A stretch of DNA of 7,990 bases, from the NCBI GenBank assembly GCA_007119835.1, contig SKOX01000224.1:1-7990 (forward strand), written 5' to 3'. The DNA comes from Paracoccaceae bacterium (lineage in GTDB: Bacteria; Pseudomonadota; Alphaproteobacteria; Rhodobacterales; Rhodobacteraceae). Under the pieces are notes generated by a model. The model saw only the letters and a list, made by a program, of their open reading frames with translations. It searched no databases and had not been told where the DNA came from. This document shows positions 1-6,849 of this stretch, piece by piece. The translations under genes and the position numbers were made by a program. The stretch's first letter is position 1. Each line of letters begins with the position of its first letter.

Positions 1-31
1 AGAAGTGGTCAAGAAGGGACGGGCTGGCCAT
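1..31 (-). CDS. Transposase, ISAs1-like, N-terminal fragment cut by the window edge
   Basis: Only the first ten codons are visible: ATG at 31-29 on the minus strand, reading MASPSLLDHF. A short SLLDHF-like stretch just after the start, normally followed by a DPR motif, is typical of the N-terminal associated domain of ISAs1/H-repeat DDE transposases. The DPR part would lie outside the window, so the family call is an inference from ten residues plus the CAGGG terminus. A GAGGTG ribosome site sits four bases before the ATG. The same ten codons occur at the right end. The truncation is due to the window edge, not to a mutation. Confidence 0.6.
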   Translation of the reverse strand, partial: MASPSLLDHF

Positions 32-119
32 GGAGCACCTCGCGTTGCCGAGGCCCCCATAGATTCACACGAAACTCCCTCCGGAAATCCACCTTCTGTC
101 ACTTCAAGCGATTGCCCTG
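1..119 (-). mobile_element. Left tip of an ISAs1-like insertion sequence, running off the left edge
   Basis: Read on the minus strand, this begins at base 119 with CAGGGCAATCGC and runs out of the window at base 1. Bases 2-119 are a perfect reverse complement of 7873-7990, and identity fails at base 120, directly outside the CAGGG. Such a sharp boundary is what two copies of one IS end would give. Known ISAs1-family elements often begin with CAGG(G) and make short target duplications; that is family knowledge from memory. The tip is visibly richer in A+T than the flanking genes. It holds about 88 bases of leader followed by the start of a transposase gene. The other end of this copy is not in view, so its target duplication cannot be tested; the adjoining host bases are 120-129. 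Confidence 0.75.
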
Positions 120-126
120 CCCTTGG

Positions 127-165
127 GATGCCCGACTTGAATTGTCGGGCATCTGGCCATAGGGT
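127..165 (+). promoter_or_regulatory. Probable moaA promoter with a 10-bp palindrome around its -35 box
   Basis: Bases 127-136 (GATGCCCGAC) and 144-153 (GTCGGGCATC) are perfect inverted repeats with a seven-base spacer, ttgaatt. The spacer holds a -35-like TTGAAT (137-142). Seventeen bases further on is TAGGGT (160-165), a passable -10. Transcription would then start near 172, giving a leader of about 15 nt before moaA. A palindrome over the -35 box would suit a repressor or activator site. It could also simply fold as an RNA or DNA hairpin. It lacks the T-run of an intrinsic terminator on either strand. The -10 is weak, so the promoter is inferred; the palindrome itself is directly visible. 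Confidence 0.45.
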
Positions 166-186
166 CGAGGCAAAGGGAGAAAATCC

Positions 187-1197
187 GTGTCCGAACCGCG
201 TCTGATCGATCCGTTCGCCCGCGCGATCACCTATCTGCGGGTGTCGGTCACCGACCGCTGCGACTTCCGCTGCGTCTACTGCATGGCCGAGAACATGGAG
301 TTCCTGCCGAAGGCGGAGCTGCTGACGCTCGAGGAGCTCGACCGGCTCTGCACGGCCTTCGTCGCGCTCGGCGTCGAGAAGCTCCGCATCACCGGCGGCG
401 AGCCCCTGGTGCGCAAGGGGATCATGACCTTCTTCCGGGCGATGTCGCGCCACCTCGCCACGGGCGCGCTGAAGGAGCTCACGCTGACCACGAACGGCAG
501 CCAGCTGCGGCGCTTCGCGGGCGAGCTGCGCGACTGCGGGGTTCGGCGGGTGAACGTCTCCCTCGACACCCTCGACGCGACGAAGTTCCGGGCGGTCACC
601 CGCTGGGGGCGGTTCGCGCAGGTCATGGACGGCATCGACGCCGCGGTGGAGGCGGGGCTCAAGGTCAAGATCAACGCCGTCGCCCTCAAGGGGGTCAACG
701 ACGACGAGATCCACGACATGGTCGCCTGGTGCGGCGCGCGCGGGCACGACCTGACCTTCATCGAGGTCATGCCGATGGGCGACATCGGCGGCGAGGACCG
801 GCTCGACCAGTATTACTCGCTGAAGGAGCTGCGCCGCGACCTCGAGGCGCGCTGGACCCTCACCGACACGCCCGAGCGCACGGGGGGGCCTGCGCGCTAT
901 GTGAGGGTCGGCGAGACCGGGGGCCGGATCGGCTTCATCACGCCCCTCACCCACAATTTTTGCGAGTCCTGCAACCGGGTGCGCCTGACCTGCACCGGAC
1001 AGCTCTACATGTGCCTCGGCCAGGAGGACGACGCCGACCTGCGTGCGCCGCTGCGCGCCCATCCCGGCGACGACGCGCCGCTCGTCGAGGCGATCCGGCG
1101 CGCCATCGAGCGGAAGCCGCGCGGGCACGACTTCGACTATTCCCGCCGGACCGTCGAGGGCCAGGTCTCGCGCCACATGAGCCACACCGGCGGCTGA
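187..1197 (+). CDS. moaA: GTP 3',8-cyclase MoaA (molybdenum cofactor biosynthesis)
   Basis: MoaA is a cytoplasmic radical-SAM enzyme that rearranges GTP to 3',8-cyclo-7,8-dihydro-GTP, which MoaC turns into cyclic pyranopterin phosphate, the first step of molybdopterin synthesis. The 336 residues match the family's usual length. The SAM-binding [4Fe-4S] motif CxxxCxxC is C25, C29, C32, followed by GGEP at 70-73. The second cluster that binds GTP is the C-terminal Cx2Cx13C at C259, C262, C276. R18, R264 and R266 probably correspond to the GTP-contacting arginines known in MoaA. The protein ends in the conserved double glycine (SHTGG), so it is complete. The start is GTG, supported by GGGAG at 175-179, seven bases upstream, and by alignment of the N-terminus. 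An IS ends only 67 bases upstream. MoaC and other cofactor genes are not in the window. Confidence 0.97.
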   Translation: MSEPRLIDPFARAITYLRVSVTDRCDFRCVYCMAENMEFLPKAELLTLEELDRLCTAFVALGVEKLRITGGEPLVRKGIMTFFRAMSRHLATGALKELTLTTNGSQLRRFAGELRDCGVRRVNVSLDTLDATKFRAVTRWGRFAQVMDGIDAAVEAGLKVKINAVALKGVNDDEIHDMVAWCGARGHDLTFIEVMPMGDIGGEDRLDQYYSLKELRRDLEARWTLTDTPERTGGPARYVRVGETGGRIGFITPLTHNFCESCNRVRLTCTGQLYMCLGQEDDADLRAPLRAHPGDDAPLVEAIRRAIERKPRGHDFDYSRRTVEGQVSRHMSHTGG

Positions 1198-1228
1198 GCG
1201 CCGCGCCGCCATCCCGGCCCGGTCGGCT

Positions 1229-1257
1229 CTGGCCTTCGCCGCGGCACCGGCTAGGTT
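1229..1257 (+). promoter_or_regulatory. Weak candidate promoter for osmC
   Basis: In the 109-base gap between moaA and osmC, CTGGCC (1229-1234) and TAGGTT (1252-1257) are 17 bases apart, resembling the GC-rich -35/-10 pairs of alphaproteobacterial housekeeping promoters. The gap is long enough for osmC to have its own promoter. No operator or stress-sigma signature is evident. Matches are partial, so confidence is low. Confidence 0.25.
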
Positions 1258-1306
1258 CGGCGGGGCGGCAGATGCCGCAACTCGAAAAAACAAGAGGGGA
1301 TCGCAC

Positions 1307-1732
1307 ATGAAACGCACCGGCTCCGCCGTCTGGAACGGCGACCTGAAGGACGGCAAGGGAACCGTCTCGACCGAGAGCGGCGCGCTCAAGGAGCTGCACT
1401 ACAGCTTCGACAAGCGCTTCGGCGACGAGCCGGGCACCAACCCGGAGGAGCTGATCGGCGCCGCGCACGCGGGGTGCTTCTCCATGGCGCTCTCAAAGGT
1501 CCTCGCCGACGAGGGCATGACGCCCGAGGAGATCGCCACGACCGCCGAGGTCACGCTCGAGGCGGTCGAGGACGGGTTCGCGATCACCAAGGTCCACCTG
1601 CGCACCCGGGCCCGCATCCCCGGCGCCGACGAGGCGGCCTTCCGCCGCGCAGCCGAGGCGGCCAAGACCGGCTGCCCGGTGTCGAAGCTGCTGACGGCGG
1701 AGATCACGCTCGACGCAGGCCTCGAGCACTGA
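1307..1732 (+). CDS. osmC: OsmC-family thiol peroxidase
   Basis: OsmC proteins are cytoplasmic dimeric peroxidases that reduce organic hydroperoxides through a pair of cysteines. At 141 residues this is normal OsmC length. The reactive cysteine is C57 in AAHAGCFSMAL, and the resolving cysteine is C123 in KTGCPVSKLL. R37 and E48 probably supply the arginine and glutamate that line the active site. The N-terminal GSAVWNGDLKDGKG and the NPEELIGAAH stretch are typical of the OsmC rather than the Ohr subgroup. The ATG start has GAGGGG at 1294-1299, seven bases upstream. It follows moaA on the same strand after 109 bases, so a shared transcript is possible but an own promoter is likely. It ends 24 bases short of the convergent protease gene. 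Confidence 0.93.
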   Translation: MKRTGSAVWNGDLKDGKGTVSTESGALKELHYSFDKRFGDEPGTNPEELIGAAHAGCFSMALSKVLADEGMTPEEIATTAEVTLEAVEDGFAITKVHLRTRARIPGADEAAFRRAAEAAKTGCPVSKLLTAEITLDAGLEH

Positions 1733-1737
1733 GGACT

Positions 1738-1772
1738 GCCGGCCGCCGGTGGAGGATCAGCCGCCGGCCGGC
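1738..1772. terminator. GC-rich inverted repeat between convergent osmC and protease genes
   Basis: GCCGGCCG (1738-1745) is perfectly complementary to CGGCCGGC (1765-1772), with 19 bases between. The right arm lies within the last codons of the protease gene. It sits exactly where transcripts from both sides converge, so it may slow or stop both. There is no T-run on either side, so it is not a standard intrinsic terminator. In sequence this rich in G+C, an 8-bp match can arise by chance. Confidence 0.25.
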
Positions 1773-3076
1773 TCCGCGACCACGGCAGGCGGTCTCTCGG
1801 CGTCGGCGGCGCGGACCTTCGCCGGCGGCGCCGATGCGGGATCTGCCGGCGCGAACAGCGCGAGCCCGTGCAGGAGATCGAGCGCGTGGGCAAGTTGCGG
1901 GTCCTCGGCCCGTATCCGGGCGCGGTCGGAGATCGCGTGCTCCGAGGCGGCGGTGCGTGGCGAGTGCTGCTCGACGACGACGTCGGGCGTGATGCCGAGG
2001 CCCTGGATCGAGCGCCCCGACGGCGTGTAGTAGCGCGAGGTGGTGAGCTTGATCCCGCCCTTGTCGGTGATCGGCGCGATGGTCTGAACCGAGCCCTTGC
2101 CGAAGCTCTGGGTGCCGACGAGGATGGCGCGGCCGTTGTCCTGAAGCGCTCCGGCGACGATCTCCGCGGCGCTGACCGAGCGGCCGTTGATCAGAACCAC
2201 CATCGGCTTGCCCGCAACCAGGTCGCCCGGCTCCGCCTCGAAGTTCGACGTGCGCTTCGGGTCGCGCCCGCGGGTCGAGACGATGGCACCGCGCTCGAGG
2301 AAGGCGTCGCTGACCCGCACCGCCTGGTTGACGAGGCCGCCGGGATTGTTGCGCAGATCGAGCACGACGCCGACGAGCTTGTCGACCCCGCCCGCTTCCG
2401 CCGTTCGCTCGGCCACGGCCGCCTCGAGCATGGGGTAGGCGTGCGCGTTGAAGGCGCTGAGGCTCACGACCAGGACCCCGTCCTCGAGGCGCGAGGAGAC
2501 GGTGCGCACGGGGATGACCTCGCGGGTGAGCTCGACCGCGAAGTCGTCGTCCTCGCCCGGCCGGCGCAGCGTCAGGCGGGCCGGCGCGCCGACCTCGCCG
2601 CGCATCAGCGCGATCGCCGCGGGCAGGCCGCGGCCTTCGATCCACTCGCCGTCCACATGGGTGATGATGTCGCCGGGCCGGATGCCGGCACGCGCCGCCG
2701 GCGCGCCTTCGGTGGTGTCGATGACGGTGATCCGGCCGAGCTCGTCGCGCAGCTCGACGCCGATGCCGCCGAAGGATCCGCTGTTGCGGCTGCGCAGCGC
2801 CTGGAAGGCCGGGGGCGGCAGGTAGGTCGAGTGCGGGTCGAGCGTGGCGAGCATCCCCTTGATGGCCGCCTGGATCAGCGCCTCGTCGGAGACCTCGTCG
2901 ACGTAGGAGGCGCGGACCGCCTCGAAGACGTCGGCGAAGCGGGCGAGCTCCTCATGGAGCGCGGCCTGGCCGCCGGGAGCGGGGTTCTCCGCGCCCGCGC
3001 CCGCCGGCATCGCCTTGATGGTCGCGACCGCAAGCGTCGCACACAACAGCACACCGATGCCCGACGCGCGCATCAT
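1757..3076 (-). CDS. ctpA: Secreted carboxyl-terminal processing protease (S41 family, PDZ domain)
   Basis: S41 proteases of this type act in the periplasm on the C-terminal ends of envelope proteins, and in several Gram-negatives they control cell-wall hydrolases. From the ATG at 3076 the product is 439 residues. A hydrophobic signal peptide covers about 1-29 (core GVLLCATLAVATI). The N-terminal helical region is followed by a PDZ domain at roughly 103-186 (GGIGVEL through the GDIITHVDG loop). The protease core has LDLRNNPGG, then the catalytic serine S302 in NGRSVSAAEI and the lysine K327 in SFGKGSVQ. The 25-residue spacing is that of the Ser-Lys dyad. A Pro/Ala-rich tail of about 30 residues ends the protein. 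The start was chosen because AGGA lies eight bases before this ATG and the signal peptide follows; reading further upstream gives only non-family sequence. Its common partners (an envC-type M23 peptidase, a nudix hydrolase) are absent from the window. Confidence 0.93.
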   Translation of the reverse strand: MMRASGIGVLLCATLAVATIKAMPAGAGAENPAPGGQAALHEELARFADVFEAVRASYVDEVSDEALIQAAIKGMLATLDPHSTYLPPPAFQALRSRNSGSFGGIGVELRDELGRITVIDTTEGAPAARAGIRPGDIITHVDGEWIEGRGLPAAIALMRGEVGAPARLTLRRPGEDDDFAVELTREVIPVRTVSSRLEDGVLVVSLSAFNAHAYPMLEAAVAERTAEAGGVDKLVGVVLDLRNNPGGLVNQAVRVSDAFLERGAIVSTRGRDPKRTSNFEAEPGDLVAGKPMVVLINGRSVSAAEIVAGALQDNGRAILVGTQSFGKGSVQTIAPITDKGGIKLTTSRYYTPSGRSIQGLGITPDVVVEQHSPRTAASEHAISDRARIRAEDPQLAHALDLLHGLALFAPADPASAPPAKVRAADAERPPAVVAEPAGG

Positions 3077-3339
3077 CGTTGTCGTCCTGTCCCCGTTCGT
3101 TTTCGAATCCTTAACCCTGTTCTCGCAGCGCATGGTTAACGAAGCGTTGATCGCGGCATCGCGCCGCAGCCGGTGGGTCCGAGGCCCGGATCCGGTCGCT
3201 GCGTCCGGAGGGCCGCGCTGGCCGCGTGATCCCTGGCCACGGCCGAGGAGAGCGACCGGGATGCACCGGCGCCGCGTCCGCTGGCAATCGCCGGGGCACG
3301 TCCCATGTCCCCGGACAGACGGAACCACGGGAGTGCCGG
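3077..3339. other. Divergent intergenic region between ctpA and the ABC1 kinase gene
   Basis: This is the longest gene-free stretch of the window, 263 bases. The half next to ctpA holds the TTAACC pair described separately. The half next to the kinase gene is GC-rich and shows no clear -35/-10 pair. It does contain the short imperfect palindrome TGTCC-cc-GGACA (3306-3317), 22 bases before the kinase start codon. Open frames run through it on both strands, but they are upstream extensions of the neighbouring genes without family resemblance or ribosome sites. Confidence 0.5.
3111..3139 (-). promoter_or_regulatory. TTAACC-N17-GGTTAA pair upstream of ctpA; candidate promoter / CtrA-type site
   Basis: On the minus strand TTAACC (3139-3134) is followed after exactly 17 bases by GGTTAA (3116-3111), about 35 bases before the ctpA start codon. 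The first element extends to TTAACCAT, an 8-mer associated with the cell-cycle regulator CtrA in alphaproteobacteria, often placed over a -35 box. The 17-base gap equals the usual -35/-10 spacing, so the pair could be promoter elements, a regulator site, or both. This A+T-rich patch stands out from its surroundings. The regulator assignment is inference. Confidence 0.35.
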
Positions 3340-4656
3340 ATGCTGCGCAAAGGTCATGGAGCCCATCCCGTGCCGGGTGGGCGGATCGGCCGGATGCTCC
3401 GCCTCGGCGGGATGACCTCCGGCATCCTGGGCGACATGGTCGCGAGCGGGGTGCGCCAGATGGCGCAGGGCGAACGGCCGCGGCTTCCGGACATGCTGCT
3501 CACGCCCGCAACCGCACGCCGGATGACGCGCGACCTCGGCCGGATGCGCGGCGCGGCGATGAAGCTGGGCCAGATGCTGTCGATGGATACCGGCCTCGTG
3601 CTTCCGCCCGAGATGACCGCCATCATGGCCGCGCTGCGCGAAGAGGCGCTGCACATGCCGCCCAAGCAGCTGCAGGGCGTGCTGAATGCCGAATGGGGCG
3701 AGGGCTGGCACAAGCGGTTCGCGCGCTTCGACGTGCGCCCCTTCGCCGCCGCCTCGATCGGCCAGGTTCACCGCGCGCAGACCCGCGACGGCCGCGACCT
3801 CGCGATCAAGGTGCAGTATCCCGGCGTCCGCGCCAGCATCGACAGCGACATCGACAACGTCGCGACGCTCCTGCGCCTGCCGGGTCTCGTGCCGCGCGAG
3901 ACGGATCTGACGCCGATCCTGCGGGAGGCCAAGCGCCAGCTGCACCGCGAGGCCGACTACCTGTCGGAGGCGCGGAACCTGGCCGCCTTCCGCGATCTGC
4001 TGGACGGCTCCGACGCCTTTCGCCTGCCCGAGCTGCACGCCGACCTGAGCACGCCGCAGGTCCTGGCGATGTCCTATGTAGAGAGCCGGCCGATCGATGC
4101 GCTGGCGCAGGCGCCCCAGGCGCTTCGCGACCACGTCGCCGCCCGATTGATCGACCTGGTCCTGCGCGAGCTGTTCACGTTCCGCCTGATGCAGACCGAC
4201 CCCAACTTCGCGAATTACCGGTTCGATCCGGTCTCGGTGCGCATCGTCCTGCTCGACTTCGGCGCGGTCATGGCGGTGGAGCCGGGGCATGCCGAGGACT
4301 TCCGCCGTCTGCTGAACGCCGCGCTGGACGCCGAGGCCGAGGCGATCCGCTCGGCGATGCTCGGGATCGGCTATTTCGGTGCGGCGACGGCGCCCCGGCG
4401 CGAGGCGCTGCTCATGGAGATGTTCGACGCGGCGATGGCCCCGCTCCGGCAGGCCGAGCCGTTCGACTTCGGCCAGACCGACCTGCTGGAGAGATTGCGC
4501 GACATGGGCCTGGCGATGGCGGATGAACGCGACCTGACCCATGTGCCGCCGCCGGCAACGCTGTTCATCCACCGCAAGATCGGCGGCATCTATCTCCTGG
4601 CGGCTCGGCTGAAGGCCCGCGTCGGCCTGCGCCCGATGCTGGAGCGTTACCGCTGA
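3340..4656 (+). CDS. ABC1/COQ8/UbiB-family atypical kinase-like protein
   Basis: ABC1-family proteins are atypical protein-kinase-like ATPases; COQ8 and UbiB members support ubiquinone synthesis. From the ATG at 3340 the product is 438 residues, a usual length for the shorter bacterial forms. It shows the family signatures in order: KxGQ (KLGQ, 75-78), the alanine-rich nucleotide loop AAASIGQVH (136 onwards), the lysine of AIKV (K157), ExD (E204, D206), the catalytic loop QTDPNFANYRF (D287, N292) and the metal-binding DFG (D306). QTDPN resembles eukaryotic COQ8/ADCK3 more than the HADPHPGN of classical UbiB. I see no C-terminal membrane helices like those of UbiB. GGGAG (3329-3333) lies six bases before the ATG, which decides the start. 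The binding-protein gene follows 163 bases downstream. The exact substrate is unknown, so no symbol is given. Confidence 0.9.
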   Translation: MLRKGHGAHPVPGGRIGRMLRLGGMTSGILGDMVASGVRQMAQGERPRLPDMLLTPATARRMTRDLGRMRGAAMKLGQMLSMDTGLVLPPEMTAIMAALREEALHMPPKQLQGVLNAEWGEGWHKRFARFDVRPFAAASIGQVHRAQTRDGRDLAIKVQYPGVRASIDSDIDNVATLLRLPGLVPRETDLTPILREAKRQLHREADYLSEARNLAAFRDLLDGSDAFRLPELHADLSTPQVLAMSYVESRPIDALAQAPQALRDHVAARLIDLVLRELFTFRLMQTDPNFANYRFDPVSVRIVLLDFGAVMAVEPGHAEDFRRLLNAALDAEAEAIRSAMLGIGYFGAATAPRREALLMEMFDAAMAPLRQAEPFDFGQTDLLERLRDMGLAMADERDLTHVPPPATLFIHRKIGGIYLLAARLKARVGLRPMLERYR

Positions 4657-4819
4657 CCGCCGCGGAAGCCTCGCCGAAGGCCGCGATCAGCGCTTCAGCG
4701 TCCGAGGGGCCGACGTCGAGATGCGCCACGACGCTGGCATCCGGCGCACGTCTCCGCCTAGAGAGTGTCGGCGAGGTCGACGACCCGACGGATGCAACGG
4801 ACCCACTGGAGAGATGCGC
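4657..4819. other. Intergenic gap with a possible coding remnant on the minus strand
   Basis: These 163 bases separate the kinase gene from the binding-protein gene. On the minus strand, from about 4741 down to 4656, one frame reads DASVVAHLDVGPSDAEAL and onwards to IAAFGEASAAV, with strongly G/C third positions and a plausible protein composition. There is no start codon or ribosome site, and the frame runs into the antisense of the kinase gene without a stop. It may be the decayed end of a lost gene, or chance in high-G+C DNA. No clear promoter for the downstream gene could be picked out. Confidence 0.25.
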
Positions 4820-6679
4820 ATGCGACTGCCCTGCCCCACCCGCCTCTGCGCCGCAGGCGCGCTCGTCCTGCTGCTCGGTGCGGTGCCGGTGGCGGCGGAG
4901 GAAAGGCTCGTCACCAGCCACGGGGTCTCGACCTTCGACGAGCTGGACTACCCGGCGGACTTCCCGCATTTCGACTACGTCAACCCCGACGCGCCGAATG
5001 GCGGCATCCACCACACCTGGAGCCTGGGGAGCTTCGATTCGCTGACGCCCTTCACCGAGAAGGGCAACGCGGCGGCGGGCGCCTGGGACATGTTCGACAG
5101 CCTGATGACCGGCTCGCTGGACACGCTCGACCAGATGTACGGGCTGATCGCCGAGAGCGCCACATGGCCCGAGGACAAGCGGTGGATCAGCTTCCGGATG
5201 CGGCCGGAGGCGCGGTTCTCGGACGGCAGCCCGCTCACCGCGGAAGACGTGGTCTTCACCTTCGACAAGATGCGGACCGAGGGTCAGGTGCGCTACCGGG
5301 CGTATTTCGGCGGGATCGATACCGTCGAGGCGCTGGGCGAGCACGAGGTGAAGTTCACCTTCGCCGAGGACGCGGCGGTCCGGGATCTCCTGCCGATCGT
5401 CGCGGGGACGGCGATCTTCTCGAAGGCCTATTTCGAAGGGCGCAACTTCGCGGAGAGCTCGATCGACCCGCCGCTCGGCTCGGGGCCCTACCAGGTCGAG
5501 CGGGTGGTGCCGGGACGCACGGTGGTCTATCGGCGGGACCCGGACTACTGGGCGCGGGACCTGCCGGTGAACGTCGGGAAGCACAACTTCGACCGGATCC
5601 GCATCGACTACTACACCGACCAGTCGAGCGCCTTCGAGGCGTTCAAGGCCGGCGAATACACCTTCCGCGGCGAGACCAACGCCGACCGCTGGATGACCGG
5701 CTACGACTTCCCGGCGATGGCGCGCGGGCATGTGGTGCGGGCCGAGGTGCCGGCGCGTACCGTGCCGTCAGCGGGCGGGCTCTACTTCAACCTTCGCCGG
5801 GCGCCCTTCGACGATCCGCTGGTGCGCCAGGCGGTCGAGACGATGTTCAACTTCGAATGGATCAACGCGACGCTGTTCCACGGGGTGGAGGCGCGGGCGG
5901 CGAGCTTCTGGGAGCGCAGCGCGATGCGCGCCGAGGGGCCGCCGCCACAGGAGGAGCGGGAGATCATCGAGGCGCTGCTGCCGGACCTGCCGCCCGAGCT
6001 TGCCGATCTCGCGACGGCCGAGGCGGTGATGCCGACGACCGGTGCGGGCGCGCAGCGGGACCGGGGGCGCCAGCGGCAGGCGATCGTGCTGCTCGAGGCT
6101 GCGGGCTACGCGCTCCGTGACGGACGGATGATCGGCCCGGACGGCCGGCAGCTCGGCCTCGAGATGATGTATGCGAGCCCGGACGCGGAGCAGTATCTCT
6201 CGCCCTTCTCGCGGATGCTGGCACAGATCGGGATCGACGCACGGCTCAGGCTCGTCGACAGCGCCCAGTGGCGGGAGCGGGTGGAGACCTTCGATTTCGA
6301 TGCGGTGCACGTCTTCGTGCCGATGAGCGACACGCCGGGGGCGGAGCTCAACGACGCCTTCGGCTCGGAGTTCGCGATGATCGGGGGGTCGCTCAACGTC
6401 GGCGGCGTCGCGAGCCCGGCGATCGACCGGCTGATCGGGATGATCGAGACCGCCGAGAGCCGCGACGCGCTCGAGGTCCGCGTCCGGGTGCTCGACCGGG
6501 TGCTCCGGGCAATGCAGATCAGGGTGCCCTACTGGGTCAGGCCGGAGGCCTGGATCGCTCATTACGACTACTATCGTCATCCCGATCCGCTGCCGGACTA
6601 CGGCATCGGGGTGACGACGATCTGGTGGGCCGATCCCGAGCGCCACGAGGCGCTGCGCGCAGCCGGGGCGCTCCGCTGA
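4820..6679 (+). CDS. YejA-like periplasmic peptide-binding protein (ABC transporter, family 5 SBP)
   Basis: Family 5 solute-binding proteins catch oligopeptides in the periplasm and hand them to ABC permeases. The YejA branch (COG4166) serves peptides including microcin C. The 619-residue product starts with a signal peptide (core AAGALVLLLGA, likely cleaved after VAA at 24-26) and has no lipobox. The YejA-type opening HGVSTFDELDYPADF then HFDYVNPDAPNGG (50-62) is clear. The binding fold continues with LTAEDVVFTFDKM and LGSGPYQV. Towards the C-terminus, DTPGAELNDAFGSEFA and GGVASPAIDRLI are also typical of this branch. ATGs at 4814 and 4820 are in frame; the second is preferred because GGAGAG (4808-4813) is too close to the first. 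No yejB, yejE or yejF follows: the next gene is convergent. It is therefore an orphan binding protein here. Confidence 0.92.
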   Translation: MRLPCPTRLCAAGALVLLLGAVPVAAEERLVTSHGVSTFDELDYPADFPHFDYVNPDAPNGGIHHTWSLGSFDSLTPFTEKGNAAAGAWDMFDSLMTGSLDTLDQMYGLIAESATWPEDKRWISFRMRPEARFSDGSPLTAEDVVFTFDKMRTEGQVRYRAYFGGIDTVEALGEHEVKFTFAEDAAVRDLLPIVAGTAIFSKAYFEGRNFAESSIDPPLGSGPYQVERVVPGRTVVYRRDPDYWARDLPVNVGKHNFDRIRIDYYTDQSSAFEAFKAGEYTFRGETNADRWMTGYDFPAMARGHVVRAEVPARTVPSAGGLYFNLRRAPFDDPLVRQAVETMFNFEWINATLFHGVEARAASFWERSAMRAEGPPPQEEREIIEALLPDLPPELADLATAEAVMPTTGAGAQRDRGRQRQAIVLLEAAGYALRDGRMIGPDGRQLGLEMMYASPDAEQYLSPFSRMLAQIGIDARLRLVDSAQWRERVETFDFDAVHVFVPMSDTPGAELNDAFGSEFAMIGGSLNVGGVASPAIDRLIGMIETAESRDALEVRVRVLDRVLRAMQIRVPYWVRPEAWIAHYDYYRHPDPLPDYGIGVTTIWWADPERHEALRAAGALR

Positions 6680-6789
6680 GAGGATGTGAGAGAATGCCGG
6701 CGGCTGGATCTTCGGAAGAGCATCCAGTGGGATCAGCGGGCAGGCTTGCGCATCGTCGAAACCTTTGGAAACTCTGAGGCCGGCGCGGT

Positions 6790-6846
6790 GCCTCCGGCTG
6801 CACGGCACGACCTGACCGGCGCGCCGAGGCCGGAGGCTGACCGGCC
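6790..6846. terminator. GC-rich stem-loops between convergent binding-protein and usp genes
   Basis: In the 170-base gap 6680-6849, GCCTCCGGC (6790-6798) is perfectly complementary to GCCGGAGGC (6829-6837). An overlapping alternative hairpin pairs GGCCGG (6828-6833) with CCGGCC (6841-6846) over a seven-base loop. The two share bases and would compete. Their position between the ends of two convergent genes suggests a role in ending transcription. There is no T-run, so termination would not be of the standard intrinsic type. The rest of the gap, 6680-6789, shows nothing recognisable. Confidence 0.3.
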
Positions 6847-6849
6847 GGC

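Noticed and set aside
127..153. Intrinsic terminator upstream of moaA
   Set aside because: The stem is strong but no T-run follows on either strand, and a -35-like box sits in its loop.
120..186. Molybdenum-cofactor riboswitch in front of moaA
   Set aside because: Only 67 bases lie between the IS and the start codon, too short for that RNA, and the one hairpin does not resemble its multi-stem fold.
5..205. Open frame of 66 codons on the plus strand whose first 38 residues recur at the start of a minus-strand frame at 7987
   Set aside because: The shared part is the antisense of the IS tip, so it appears at both ends only because of the inverted repeat. The left frame then runs through the moaA leader, and neither has family resemblance.
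1868..3139. Plus-strand frame of 423 codons opposite ctpA
   Set aside because: It is a shadow of the protease gene, which has a full set of S41 motifs, a signal peptide and a ribosome site.
3077..3328. Upstream extension of the protease to a start at 3328
   Set aside because: The added 84 residues lack family resemblance and would bury the signal peptide. The ATG at 3076 has a suitable ribosome site.
4565..5731. Minus-strand frame of 388 codons opposite the binding-protein gene
   Set aside because: It is mostly antisense to a clear YejA-like gene. Only the short stretch in the intergenic gap looked protein-like, and that is reported separately as a weak remnant.
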